DNA from: Parerythrobacter lacustris
GTDB lineage: Bacteria; Pseudomonadota; Alphaproteobacteria; Sphingomonadales; Sphingomonadaceae
Length of the DNA: 64,000 bases
Assembly: GCF_024626475.1 (NCBI RefSeq)
Contig: NZ_JANKHH010000007.1
Span: 124,001-188,000, forward strand
Direction: 5' to 3'
The position numbers were made by a program, and so were the translations under genes. The notes under the pieces were generated by a model. It searched no databases, was not told the origin of the DNA, and worked only from the letters and a program-made list of their open reading frames with translations. This document shows, piece after piece, positions 1 to 8,423 of the stretch; the stretch's first letter is position 1, and each line of letters starts with the position of its first letter.

Positions 1-1038
1 CGCCTTGATGCGCTGGCCCAACCACCCATTCGCCGAGGCGCCCAGCAGCGCCAGCAACGCGGCGAGGCCGAGGATCATCGGCAGGCGCGGCAGCGGGGAA
101 AGCCCCATGAAGGCCGCGAGGCTGCCGTAGTAGCTCGGCCCGGTCGACGCGCCCCACAAGGCAATCGGCACGGTTAGCACAACGCCTGCGACGATCCCGA
201 TCCAGCCCCATCGCATCTGTTTCGCGCGATCGAACCCGCCGTTGAACAGCCCCATGCGGTAGAGCGCCATGCCGATCAGGATCAGCGGGATCGTCTCGAA
301 CATCCACAGCATCACGAACACGAAGGGCTCGGTGCCATGCTCGGTAAAATTGTGCGCCACGAAGTCGCCGTAACGACCTTCGCCGATGATCGCGGCTTCG
401 GCCACACCGTCGGCAATATCGTCCGCCTTGCCGGCTTCCAGTTCTGTCACGCTGTCGGCGAACATCGGGTTTTCGCTCAGGCTGCTCTCGGCGAACAGAT
501 AGGGCGTCGCCATCAGCAGCGCGTAGAGGAAACAGCCCGCGACATAGCCGACGATGCCGAGGATCAGCTGGTTCTTGGCGGCCATCCTGACAAACAGCAG
601 TGCGACAAAGCCGCACAGCGCATAGTTCACCAGGATATCGCCGCGCCAGATGAAAAAGAAGTGCACCAGCCCGAACAACAGCAGCCAGAACAGCCGCCGC
701 GCCTGCAGTCCGATGCCCGAACCGCGTTCCCACGCCTTGGCGAGGAAGAGATACATCCCCGCGCCGAACAGCAGCGTGAACAGCCCGCGCATCTTGCCGT
801 CGATCAGCACGAACTGGACGATCCACATCCAGTTGCCCTGGTCGTTGGCGGGGACAAGAAAGGCGTCGGGGTACATATAGGCCTGCATCGGCTGACCGAA
901 GGCGACGATGTTGGCCCACAGGATGCCCATCACCGCGATGCCGCGGATGAAATCGAGGCTGTCGATGCGGTTGGCCTTGTCGACCGGCGCATCGATGCCG
1001 CCGGATGCTTCAACGGTGCTTGTCTGTTCGTCGCTCAC
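1..1038 (-). CDS. DUF418-type integral membrane protein (partial, 3' end outside window)
   Basis: Reading from a GTG at 1038 gives MSDEQTSTVEASGG, then a hydrophobic run opening with RIDSLDFIRGIAVMGILWAN, the typical first helix of DUF418 membrane proteins. Many further hydrophobic segments follow and the frame stays open to the left edge, so 346 codons are visible. A purine-rich GAGGGGGG sits about 6 bases upstream of the GTG and supports this start; an ATG at 1043 is out of frame. DUF418 proteins are polytopic inner-membrane proteins, some suggested to be transporters, without a settled substrate. The gene is convergent with nothing visible and is followed (upstream of its start) by a separate minus-strand gene at 1145. 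Confidence 0.75.
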   Translation of the reverse strand, partial: MSDEQTSTVEASGGIDAPVDKANRIDSLDFIRGIAVMGILWANIVAFGQPMQAYMYPDAFLVPANDQGNWMWIVQFVLIDGKMRGLFTLLFGAGMYLFLAKAWERGSGIGLQARRLFWLLLFGLVHFFFIWRGDILVNYALCGFVALLFVRMAAKNQLILGIVGYVAGCFLYALLMATPYLFAESSLSENPMFADSVTELEAGKADDIADGVAEAAIIGEGRYGDFVAHNFTEHGTEPFVFVMLWMFETIPLILIGMALYRMGLFNGGFDRAKQMRWGWIGIVAGVVLTVPIALWGASTGPSYYGSLAAFMGLSPLPRLPMILGLAALLALLGASANGWLGQRIKA

Positions 1039-1144
1039 TGCATCCCCCCTCGAATGACGCCGCGCTTATCGCAGCGAGGCAGGGGAATGACCAGCCGCGT
1101 TGGCTCGCCGCAGCGGATTTTCTACGAACGGTTTGCGCCGCCGC

Positions 1145-2329
1145 TCAACGTGTCACGAGACAGGCCTGTCCGCTGCTCTTGAGGCTGTTGCAGGCACTTT
1201 GCGCCGCGCCCTGCGAGGCAAATCCGCCCGCCTGAAGCCGCACGACATTGCCCGCCGGAACGACGAATTTGCTCTTCCCGGCGAGGGCCGGATTGCCCGC
1301 GACCCGTGTCCACAGCTTGTCTGCATTCGCCCGCACCGAGAACGCTCCGAGCTGCACGCGCCAAGGGCCATCGCCGGAGGTTTGTGCGGCTTGTTGAACG
1401 ACAGGTTGTGCAGCCGATTGTGCTGTCACCTGTGGTGCGGGTGGGCGGGGCATCGGACCCGGACGGGTCCTGGGCGGGTCCGCCGCGTCGGCCTGCGCGG
1501 TACGCACCGGTGCAGGCGCTGCCGATTGGGCGAAGTCCGCTCCGGCAGCGGCGGGATCTTCGGTCCCGGTCACACGCATCGCTTCCTCGATCGCGGCGCG
1601 CGCGGCGGCGACGGAGGGTGGAACCACTGCCGAAGGGATCGGTTCGGGCAGGGCGCGCGGGGGAATTGCACTGGTAGTGGGGGAGGGCGAGGGTCGCTGC
1701 GCCAAAGGCTCCCCGATCGCAAGATCGACTGCCGCCATCTGCTGCGCACGGCGCGTATCGGCGTCCCGCCTCATTCCCTGTGCCAGCAGCTGCGCCTGCT
1801 GGCGTTGTTCGAGCGGAATGAAATCGTCCATCTGCGCCAGTGCAGCGGGCGCCTGCTCGAGGCCGCTGGCATTGGCGAGCGTCAGAAGGGCGTAAGCGCG
1901 CACCCAGTCTTTCTCGACCAGCTCGCCATTGAAATGCGCGATGCCAAGCAGATACTGCGCGCGTGGATCGCCCCGGTCCGCCGCCCCTTTGACATAGGGC
2001 ATCGCTTCCTCGCGCCGGCCGGCCTGGAACAGCAACAGGCCGTAATTGTCGGACGCCTTGATGTGGCCCTGCGCGGCAGCCTTGGCATAGAGAATCTCGG
2101 CCTGCTTGGCGTTTTCCTCGACCCCGCGCCCGAGGCGATAGGCCTGCGCCATGTTGAACTGGGCATCGGCGTCGCCCGCGGTGGCCGGGCCACGCCATTC
2201 GCGCACCGCGGCAGCATAGTCGCCCCGGGCCCAGGCATCGACCCCGGCCTTGACGTCGGCCAAGGCCGGTGCGGCTGAAACCAGCGCGAGGCCGGCGATA
2301 ATCCAGCGAAGATCATTCGAGACGTTCAT
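1145..2329 (-). CDS. Periplasmic Sel1-repeat protein with C-terminal SPOR domain
   Basis: The 394-residue product starts with a signal peptide (LRWIIAGLALVSAAPALA, cleaved near residue 24). Residues about 30-160 are Sel1-like repeats (GDADAQFNMAQAYRLGRGV, GDPRAQYLLGIAHF). A Pro/Ala-rich linker follows, and the last about 75 residues (WRVQLGAFSVRANADKLW to ACLVTR) form a SPOR domain, which binds denuded septal peptidoglycan in other bacteria. The expected role is an envelope or division-associated protein in the periplasm. It is divergent from the parA-like operon whose third gene is also a SPOR protein, so two septal-targeting proteins flank the ParA. The exact partner is unknown. Confidence 0.85.
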   Translation of the reverse strand: MNVSNDLRWIIAGLALVSAAPALADVKAGVDAWARGDYAAAVREWRGPATAGDADAQFNMAQAYRLGRGVEENAKQAEILYAKAAAQGHIKASDNYGLLLFQAGRREEAMPYVKGAADRGDPRAQYLLGIAHFNGELVEKDWVRAYALLTLANASGLEQAPAALAQMDDFIPLEQRQQAQLLAQGMRRDADTRRAQQMAAVDLAIGEPLAQRPSPSPTTSAIPPRALPEPIPSAVVPPSVAAARAAIEEAMRVTGTEDPAAAGADFAQSAAPAPVRTAQADAADPPRTRPGPMPRPPAPQVTAQSAAQPVVQQAAQTSGDGPWRVQLGAFSVRANADKLWTRVAGNPALAGKSKFVVPAGNVVRLQAGGFASQGAAQSACNSLKSSGQACLVTR

Positions 2330-2553
2330 CGATTTTCCGCAACCCTTTCGAGCGACGCCGAATAGCCTGACATAGTAAACAGGCCGTTAGCAAAGAAATT
2401 CTGCCGGTGGGTCGCTCGCGGGCATAGCCCCGGTTGCCGTGACCGGGATCGTCGCTTGCTCCGTTAACCCAAAATTAGGGGTATCCTGCGAATTCATTCC
2501 CCGACCCGCGTTTCAGGCGGCTCGCAATGGATTTTTGACAGGGGGAACGCGCC

Positions 2554-3270
2554 TTGCGTGTACTGGCATTGGCATCGCAGAAGGGTGGTTCGGGCAAGAC
2601 CACTTTGTCCGGGCATCTCGCCGTTCAGGCCCAGCGCGCCGGGGCAGGTCCCGTCGTGCTGATCGATATCGACCCGCAGGGCTCGCTTGCGGACTGGTGG
2701 AACGAGCGTGAGGCGGAATATCCCGCCTTCGCGCAGACCACGGTCGCGCGGCTCGCCAACGATTTGCAGGTCTTGCGCCAGCAAGGCTTCAAGCTGGCGG
2801 TGATCGATACTCCGCCTGCGATTACCATGGCGATCCAGTCGGTGATCGGTGTGGCCGAACTCATCGTCGTCCCGACCCGCCCGAGCCCGCATGACCTGCG
2901 TGCCGTCGGTGCCACCGTCGACCTGTGCGAACGCGCCGGCAAGCCGCTGGTGTTCGTGGTAAATGCCGCCACGCCCAAGGCCAAGATCACCTCCGAAGCC
3001 GCCGTCGCGCTGTCGCAGCACGGCACGGTCGCCCCGATCACGCTTCACCACCGGACCGATTTCGCCGCCTCGATGATCGACGGCCGCACGGTGATGGAAG
3101 TCGACCCGGAAAGCCGCAGCGCCGCCGAAGTGACCGCGCTGTGGGGCTATATCGCCGACCGGCTGGAGAAGAATTTCCGCCGCACCGTGTTTGCCGCACC
3201 CAATTCGGTGTCGCAGATCGCGCCCGCTCATCGCCCTGCCGGTGGCTTCGGCCGCCGGGTTGCGCAGTAA
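2554..3270 (+). CDS. ParA/MinD-type ATPase
   Basis: The 238-residue protein carries a deviant Walker A motif (KGGSGKTT, residues 10-17) and the ParA-type VLIDIDPQGS and VIDTPPA motifs, so it is a P-loop ATPase of the ParA family. Such proteins position DNA, protein clusters or envelope machines. The start is a TTG: AGGGGGAA lies about 6 bases upstream, and the sequence MRVLALASQKGG fits the family N-terminus with no better in-frame start. It is followed after 23 bases by a gene with a ribbon-helix-helix-like C-terminus and then by a SPOR lipoprotein. No parS-like iterons are visible and the gene sits among chromosomal genes. It is therefore more likely an orphan chromosomal ParA than a plasmid partition system. 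Confidence 0.9.
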   Translation: MRVLALASQKGGSGKTTLSGHLAVQAQRAGAGPVVLIDIDPQGSLADWWNEREAEYPAFAQTTVARLANDLQVLRQQGFKLAVIDTPPAITMAIQSVIGVAELIVVPTRPSPHDLRAVGATVDLCERAGKPLVFVVNAATPKAKITSEAAVALSQHGTVAPITLHHRTDFAASMIDGRTVMEVDPESRSAAEVTALWGYIADRLEKNFRRTVFAAPNSVSQIAPAHRPAGGFGRRVAQ

Positions 3271-3293
3271 GCGCGGGGGAAGGGGACACGGTT

Positions 3294-3839
3294 ATGAGCG
3301 AACCGATCTTTGCCTCGCTCGGGCCGACCTTGCTAGCGCGCAAGGGCGGGGCCAAGCCCGCCATGCGCCCGCAGCTCGGTCCGATCCCGACCGGTCAGGC
3401 CGCCAATCTGGAAGACCTCGGCTGGAACGACATGGGCGAGGAGGACGAGCGCCCGACCAATGTTGTCAACCTGACGCCCGAGCCGGCCAATCCGGAAGCG
3501 GATGCCGAAGCGCACGAGCAGGATCTGATCGAACAGGCCAAGCTCGAGGCCGCGAAGAACGGCATGCCCAAAGTGCGTCGGCAGCAGGAAGAAATTGCCA
3601 CCCGACTCGAGGCTTCGCCGCTGGTTGAGCGAGCTCCGCGCCCGCGCCGCCAAGCCATTGATCGCGGCAAACGCGCAGCTTTCACGCTGCGGCTCGATGC
3701 CGAACGCCACCTCAAGCTCCGGCTTGCGTGCACCATGCGGAGCCGCAGCGCGCAGCAACTTGTGACCGAGGCGCTCGACAGTCTGCTGGGCGACATGCCC
3801 GAACTCGATTCGCTCGCTGCGCAGATGGCGCGGAAATAG
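3294..3839 (+). CDS. ParA partner with ribbon-helix-helix-like C-terminus
   Basis: The 181-residue protein has an acidic, low-complexity N-terminal half. Its C-terminal segment (residues about 128-170: RAAFTLRLDAERHLKLRLA, then SAQQLVTEALDSLL) has the strand-helix-helix pattern of ribbon-helix-helix DNA-binding domains such as ParG and CopG. The ATG at 3294 follows GGGGAAGGGGA; in-frame codons further upstream overlap parA and do not look coding. The tight spacing after the ParA gene suggests it stimulates or anchors that ATPase, with or without DNA binding. The domain assignment is by eye; a coiled linker protein is the alternative. Confidence 0.75.
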   Translation: MSEPIFASLGPTLLARKGGAKPAMRPQLGPIPTGQAANLEDLGWNDMGEEDERPTNVVNLTPEPANPEADAEAHEQDLIEQAKLEAAKNGMPKVRRQQEEIATRLEASPLVERAPRPRRQAIDRGKRAAFTLRLDAERHLKLRLACTMRSRSAQQLVTEALDSLLGDMPELDSLAAQMARK

Positions 3840-3858
3840 GATTACAGGGGAACGTACC

Positions 3859-5253
3859 ATGCTGACGGACGCCAAACGCAATCGCACCATCCTGCTGGCG
3901 GTCACCACCGCTCTGGCCACCACGGCTCTCGCGGGATGCGCCACCAAGGCGGCGGCTCCGGCCAACGTTTCGGCCAGCAAGGCTGCTTCCGAGTTGGCCA
4001 AGGGCAACATGGGTTCCGCCGTCGCGCATGCCGAAGAGGCAGTGCGCGCCGAACCGCGCAACGCGGCCTACCGCGCCGTGCTGGGTGCCAGCTACATGGA
4101 AGCGGGCCGTTTCCTCTCGGCCGCGACCAGTTTCAAGGATGCGATGGACCTCGGCGACACTTCGCCACGCACCGCCCTCAGCTATGCGCTCGCGCAGGCC
4201 GCCTCGGGCAACAACGCCATCGCGCTGCAAACGCTGGACCAGTGGCGCGGTGAGATCGATGCTGCGGACCTCGGCCTCGCAATGGCGCTGGCGGGTGATG
4301 CCGACCAGGGTGTCCATGTCCTGGGCAATGCGCTGCGCAACGGGCAGAACACGCCCAAGGTGCGGCAGAACCTCGCCTACGCCTATGCTATACAGGGCAA
4401 CTGGCGCGCCGCCCGCCTGATGGCGGCGGAAGATGTGCCGGCCGACAAGGTCGGCGATCGGATGGCCGAATGGGCGCAAACGATGCAGCCCGGTATGGGC
4501 CAGCACCGTGTTGCCGCGTTGCTCGGCGTACTGGTGGTCGGCGATACCGGCCAGCCGGTCGAGCTCGCGCTGTCGAATGCGCCGAGCGCGGTCGAACTCG
4601 CTGCCTCGACTGTCGAGCCCGAAAGCCGGTTCGCGCCGGTGCAGGGCTATACCATTCCCGAACTCCCGCCGATCGGCGGCGAACTTCCCGCAGTGGCTTC
4701 GGCACCGGTGACCGACGACTACGCCTACGCCGAACCGGTGGAAGTCCCGGCATCCGCACCGGTGAATTTCGCGCAGGCGTTCGAGGCCCCGGCCCCGAAT
4801 GCGCAGGCGATGGAACGCTTCACGCAGGATACCGTCAAATTCGTCGCAAACCCGGTCGTCCAGCCAGTCCCGGTAACCCGCTCCGCCAGCGCGCCGCAGC
4901 GGGCTGCGGCGGCTCCAGCTTCGGCCCCAGGTTCGACCTCTGCGCGTGCCGCCCTCGACGGCGAGCACCTCGTCCAGCTCGGCTCCTTCTCGAGCGAAGC
5001 CGGTGCGAAGCGCGCGTGGGGCATCTACTCCAAGCGCTACCCGCAGCTCAAAGACGCGGACATGGTGATCACCAAGGCCGTGGTGCGCGGCAAGACCTAT
5101 TTCCGCGTATCGGCCGGCGGCTTCCAGCGCGCCAGCGCAGCATCGGTGTGCAGCAGCGTGAAATCGCAGGGCGAGGGCTGCATCGCCTGGGCGGCGAGCA
5201 AGCCGCTGCCCGGCGCGGTGGACAACGGTGTTCGTCTCGCCCGTCGCGACTAG
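3859..5253 (+). CDS. TPR lipoprotein with C-terminal SPOR domain
   Basis: The 464-residue protein begins with a lipoprotein signal peptide ending in the lipobox LAGC, which predicts lipidation at Cys26. Residues about 40-180 form tetratricopeptide-like repeats (NMGSAVAHAEEAVRAEPRNAA, YMEAGRFLSAATSFKDA). An Ala/Pro-rich linker follows, and residues about 370-445 are a SPOR domain (HLVQLGSFSSEAGAKRAWG to EGCIAWA). The AGGGGAAC Shine-Dalgarno lies 6 bases before the ATG. It is the last gene of the parA-like operon and is followed by a strong terminator. A role anchoring or reporting on septal peptidoglycan is inferred from the domains only. Confidence 0.85.
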   Translation: MLTDAKRNRTILLAVTTALATTALAGCATKAAAPANVSASKAASELAKGNMGSAVAHAEEAVRAEPRNAAYRAVLGASYMEAGRFLSAATSFKDAMDLGDTSPRTALSYALAQAASGNNAIALQTLDQWRGEIDAADLGLAMALAGDADQGVHVLGNALRNGQNTPKVRQNLAYAYAIQGNWRAARLMAAEDVPADKVGDRMAEWAQTMQPGMGQHRVAALLGVLVVGDTGQPVELALSNAPSAVELAASTVEPESRFAPVQGYTIPELPPIGGELPAVASAPVTDDYAYAEPVEVPASAPVNFAQAFEAPAPNAQAMERFTQDTVKFVANPVVQPVPVTRSASAPQRAAAAPASAPGSTSARAALDGEHLVQLGSFSSEAGAKRAWGIYSKRYPQLKDADMVITKAVVRGKTYFRVSAGGFQRASAASVCSSVKSQGEGCIAWAASKPLPGAVDNGVRLARRD

Positions 5254-5281
5254 CAAAACCCGACCCTAGAGACAGCGAGTG

Positions 5282-5314
5282 GGCCCTCCCGCAGCGATGC
5301 GGGAGGGCCTTTTT
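5282..5314 (+). terminator. Rho-independent terminator of the parA/SPOR operon
   Basis: GGCCCTCCCGCA pairs with TGCGGGAGGGCC across a four-base loop (GCGA), followed directly by TTTTT. It lies 28 bases after the SPOR lipoprotein stop. Confidence 0.92.
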
Positions 5315-5362
5315 CCTAGCGCGCAGCCAGTTCCTCGGCACACTCCGACGTCCCGAGAACAC

Positions 5363-5432
5363 GTCATCCCCGTGAAGGAAGGGATCAATGGGCGGGTCCA
5401 AACTATGGATTCCCTTTCTCGCTGGAATGTCA
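5363..5432. repeat. Decayed copy of a dispersed inverted-repeat element
   Basis: The element begins GTCATCCCCGTGAAGGAAGG, passes through ATCAATGGGCGGGTCC, and ends ATTCCCTTTCTCGCTGGAAT. It has the same plan as the intact element at 34501-34571 (an outer GTCATTCCC-type arm, an inner ATGG core, and a reversed arm), but the arms no longer pair perfectly. This is the kind of short extragenic palindrome scattered in sphingomonad genomes. Confidence 0.65.
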
Positions 5433-5480
5433 AAGTGGGGGTGAATCAAGAAAGCGCGAGCCGCATCAAATGTGGTTGCT

Positions 5481-5499
5481 ATTGCGAGTAAGTCGCATT
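5481..5499. promoter_or_regulatory. Possible Fur-type operator upstream of bfd
   Basis: ATTGCGAGTAAGTCGCATT contains the perfect inverted repeat TGCGA-n5-TCGCA, 34 bases before the bfd start. Iron-dependent control of bfd by a Fur-family repressor is common, and this is the only dyad in the upstream region. The assignment to Fur rather than another regulator is inference. Confidence 0.45.
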
Positions 5500-5532
5500 A
5501 ACAATGGTGCAGAACACGGAGCGACTCGCCCT

Positions 5533-5724
5533 ATGTACGTCTGCGTCTGCAATGCGATCCGCGAATGCGAGCTGCGCCGTGCCGCGCGGCTGGTGCCGGG
5601 CGATGCGGAAGCGGTTTACGCGGCGCTGGGCAAGAAGCCGGATTGCCGCACTTGCCTCGACGAGGCTGAGGCGATCGTCGTCGTGGAACGGGAGGCTACG
5701 CCGGTTCGTGCCGTCGCAGCCTGA
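5533..5724 (+). CDS. bfd: Bacterioferritin-associated ferredoxin
   Basis: The 63-residue protein starts [11 protein letters not shown] and carries the Bfd [2Fe-2S] ligand pattern CxC...CxxC (Cys4, Cys6, Cys38, Cys41 in DCRTCLDEA). Bfd docks on bacterioferritin and passes electrons to its haem, which reduces the core and releases Fe2+. The bfr gene lies 125 bases downstream on the same strand, the usual pairing. An upstream extension of the frame to 5470 exists, but the CxC motif belongs at the N-terminus, so the ATG at 5533 is chosen. A dyad that could be an iron-responsive operator lies just upstream. Confidence 0.92.
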   Translation: MYVCVCNAIRECELRRAARLVPGDAEAVYAALGKKPDCRTCLDEAEAIVVVEREATPVRAVAA

Positions 5725-5735
5725 TTTCAAACGCT

Positions 5736-5755
5736 AACGCAAATCGCTCGCAAAT
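5736..5755. promoter_or_regulatory. GCAAAT direct repeat upstream of bfr, possible regulator site
   Basis: GCAAATCGCTCGCAAAT holds two GCAAAT copies 11 bases apart. It resembles half-sites of iron-responsive operators (TTTGCG on the other strand) and shares the TGCGA core with the dyad before bfd. It starts 12 bases after the bfd stop. The regulator is not identifiable from sequence alone. Confidence 0.3.
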
Positions 5756-5849
5756 AGCGGAATTCCGCCGTTTTTCAGCTTCCATTCCTTGCCAGACAGG
5801 CTCGTTTCGGCGCATAAGCACCCGATCCGGTCATCGAAGGAGAGCTGCC

Positions 5850-6329
5850 ATGAAGGGCGACGTGAAGGTCATCGAATTCCTCAACCGGGCGCTCACCAAC
5901 GAGTTGACTGCGATCAACCAGTATTGGCTGCATTATCGCGTGCTCGCCGACTGGGGGGTGGCGCGACTGGCCGAGTACGAGCGCCACGAATCGATCGACG
6001 AGATGAAACACGCCGACCAGCTGGCCGAACGCATCCTGTTCCTCGGCGGTCTCCCCAACTTTCAGGCGATCCACAAGCTCAAGGTGGGCGAGACGGTGGA
6101 GGAAATCCTCCGTGCCGACCTCGCGATGGAGGAAGAGGCTATCCCGCTGCTGCGCGATGCGATTGAGCACAGCGAGAGCGTGCGCGACTACGTCAGCCGC
6201 GATCTCTTCGCGGCCATCCTCGAAAGCGAGGAAGAACACGTCGATTTCCTCGAAACCCAGTTCGACATGATCGAACGGATGGGGCTGCAGAATTACGTCC
6301 AACTGCAGAGCAAGCCGGCAGAAGACTAG
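5850..6329 (+). CDS. bfr: Bacterioferritin
   Basis: The 159-residue product is the normal length for haem-containing bacterioferritin, a 24-subunit iron storage cage that oxidises Fe2+ and mineralises it. All ferroxidase ligands are present at the E. coli numbering: Glu18, Glu51, His54, Glu94, Glu127 and His130. The haem-binding Met52 is also conserved ([10 protein letters not shown]). A strong AAGGAG lies 8 bases before the ATG. It follows bfd, its electron donor. Its stop overlaps the stop of the convergent DUF2721 gene by four bases. Confidence 0.97.
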   Translation: MKGDVKVIEFLNRALTNELTAINQYWLHYRVLADWGVARLAEYERHESIDEMKHADQLAERILFLGGLPNFQAIHKLKVGETVEEILRADLAMEEEAIPLLRDAIEHSESVRDYVSRDLFAAILESEEEHVDFLETQFDMIERMGLQNYVQLQSKPAED

Positions 6330-6853
6330 ATTTCCGTATCGTCCGGCGGCGGCGCCTCAGCCTTCTTGCGCTCGATAATCTCGCGGCTGCGCTTGCGCCG
6401 TTCGCGTGCGCTGGCGGTTGCCTGCCGCGTTTCGAGCAGGAACAGCGACAGCGCGGCAAATAGCAGCGCCATGGTCGCAATCCATGCGATCGCAACCACC
6501 GTGCCGATCTGCGGGCGAATGAAGGCGCTGACGAACAGCAGCGCGACGATGGTGCAGATGGTCAGCGCCGCCGCCGTGCCTAGGGTCACGGCAAGCTGCG
6601 CATAGTGCTGCCGCTGGCGCAGCGCGGGCAGTTCCTCCCCCTCGCGACCGGCAAGGCCCTTCTCGGCGCGCCGTTCGACGAACTCGATGCGATCGATCAG
6701 CCAGGTCAGCCTTGCGTTCATTACATTGAGCATTGCGCCGATCGCTGCGAGCAGGAACACCGGCGCCAGGCTCAGCTGGACGATCTGCTGGACGCGCGCG
6801 GTGCTCGAGGTCCGCTCGATCAGGTCCACCGCCAGCGAAAGCGTGTCGAACAT
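6326..6853 (-). CDS. DUF2721 family membrane protein
   Basis: The 175-residue protein has three hydrophobic segments (residues about 25-45, 88-112 and 118-142) with a charged stretch between the first and second ([20 protein letters not shown]), and a basic C-terminal tail. This matches DUF2721 proteins, small integral membrane proteins of unknown function. Its start lies 13 bases after the der stop on the same strand, so it is probably co-transcribed with der. Longer frames upstream would overlap der and are not supported. Confidence 0.8.
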   Translation of the reverse strand: MFDTLSLAVDLIERTSSTARVQQIVQLSLAPVFLLAAIGAMLNVMNARLTWLIDRIEFVERRAEKGLAGREGEELPALRQRQHYAQLAVTLGTAAALTICTIVALLFVSAFIRPQIGTVVAIAWIATMALLFAALSLFLLETRQATASARERRKRSREIIERKKAEAPPPDDTEI

Positions 6854-6866
6854 GCTGCGCCTGACC

Positions 6867-8297
6867 TTAGCCTTTGCCCTTGTCGAAGGGGTTCTTCGGG
6901 CTCTTGAGCACCACGCGGATCGGCACAGCATCGAAGCCGAGTTCGCGGCGGATTCCGTTGACCAGATATCGCTCGTAGCTCTTGGGCAGCATTTCCAGCC
7001 GGGTGCCGAATACCACGAAGCGCGGCGGGCGGGTGCTCGACTGGGTGATGTAGCGCAGCTTGATCCGGCGGCCCTTGGGCGCGGGCGGCGGATTGGCTGC
7101 GAGCGCATCGTCGAACCAGCGGTTGAGCGCGGCAGTCGGCACGCGCTTCGACCACGCCTCGCGGATCTCGAACGCGGCACCTAAGAGGGTATCGAGTCCC
7201 TTGCCGGTCTTCGCGCTGACCGCGAGCAGCGGTACGCCGCGGACCTGCGCCAGCCCTTCGTCGAGGGCGAACTTGATCCCGTTGAACAGCTTGCTCGCAT
7301 CCTCGCCGCCCTGGCGCCCCGACGGGTCCTGCCCGGCGACGTCCCATTTGTTGATCGCGATGATCAGCGCGCGGCCTTCCTGCAGCACGCGGTCGGCGAT
7401 CTTGAGGTCCTGGTGCTCGAGCCCGAGCGTCGCGTCGAGCAGCAGCACCACGACCTCGGCGAAATCGACCGCGCGCAGCCCGTCGGCGACCGACAGCTTC
7501 TCCAGCTTCTCGACCACCTTGGCGCGCTTGCGCATGCCGGCAGTGTCGATCAGGTGGATGTCGCGCACCTCACCGCTCTTGGGATCGGTCCATTGCCAGT
7601 CGATGGCGATCGAATCGCGGGTGATCCCGGCTTCGGGGCCGGTCAGCAGCCGGTCTTCGCCCAGCAGGCGGTTGATCAGCGTCGATTTGCCGGCATTGGG
7701 CCGCCCGACGATGGCAAGCTTGAGCGGGCCGAGCGGAGCGTCTTCATCGAGCGCGGTTTCGGCGGCGGCGGCTTCTTCCGCTGCCTCTGCGGCCTCGACC
7801 TTGTCGCCGATGATCGGCCACAGCGCGCCGAACAGGTCTGCGATCCCCTCACCGTGTTCGGCGGAAACCCCGATCGGTTCGCCCAGGCCGAGCGAATAGC
7901 TTTCGAGGATGCCCGATTCGCTCGCGCGGCCTTCGGCCTTGTTGGCGACCAGCACCACCGGGACTTCCTGCTCGCGCAGCCAGCGGCCGATTTCCTCGTC
8001 GAGCGGGGTCAGCCCGGCGCGCGAATCGATCACGAACAGCGCCGCGTCTGCACCCTGCAAGCTGACTTCGGTCTGCTTGCGCATCCGGCCGGGCAGGGTC
8101 TCGGCGTCCTGGTCCTCCCACCCGGCGGTGTCGACCACAGTAAAGCGCATTCCGGCCAGCTCGGCATCGCCGAAGCGGCGGTCGCGCGTCACCCCCGGCT
8201 GGTCGTCGACGAGCGCGATCTTCTTTCCTACCAGCCGGTTGAACAGCGTCGACTTGCCGACGTTGGGCCGGCCGATAATGATGACTTGCGGAAGCAT
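6867..8297 (-). CDS. der: Ribosome biogenesis GTPase Der (EngA)
   Basis: The 476-residue protein has the double GTPase layout unique to Der. G domain 1 carries GRPNVGKST (residues 9-17), DTAGWE and NKAEG; G domain 2 carries GRPNAGKST, DTAGM and NKWDV; a C-terminal KH-like domain ends in NPFDKGKG. Der is required for 50S subunit maturation. The start MLPQVIIIGRPN places the first P-loop at the usual distance; the open frame extends further upstream but without family similarity. An acidic Glu/Ala linker separates the two G domains. DUF2721 follows after 13 bases, and the divergent CHAP-domain gene starts 126 bases away. Confidence 0.96.
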   Translation of the reverse strand: MLPQVIIIGRPNVGKSTLFNRLVGKKIALVDDQPGVTRDRRFGDAELAGMRFTVVDTAGWEDQDAETLPGRMRKQTEVSLQGADAALFVIDSRAGLTPLDEEIGRWLREQEVPVVLVANKAEGRASESGILESYSLGLGEPIGVSAEHGEGIADLFGALWPIIGDKVEAAEAAEEAAAAETALDEDAPLGPLKLAIVGRPNAGKSTLINRLLGEDRLLTGPEAGITRDSIAIDWQWTDPKSGEVRDIHLIDTAGMRKRAKVVEKLEKLSVADGLRAVDFAEVVVLLLDATLGLEHQDLKIADRVLQEGRALIIAINKWDVAGQDPSGRQGGEDASKLFNGIKFALDEGLAQVRGVPLLAVSAKTGKGLDTLLGAAFEIREAWSKRVPTAALNRWFDDALAANPPPAPKGRRIKLRYITQSSTRPPRFVVFGTRLEMLPKSYERYLVNGIRRELGFDAVPIRVVLKSPKNPFDKGKG

Positions 8298-8423
8298 AGG
8301 GGCGCAGGTGGCGTGTCTTGCCGCGCTTGGCAAGCATGGTGGCATGTCCGGAGGAACATGGTGAATTCCGGTTAACCGTGAGTGGAAGCGTGATTCTAAC
8401 CCCGAGCGGCAAAAAGCTGCCGC

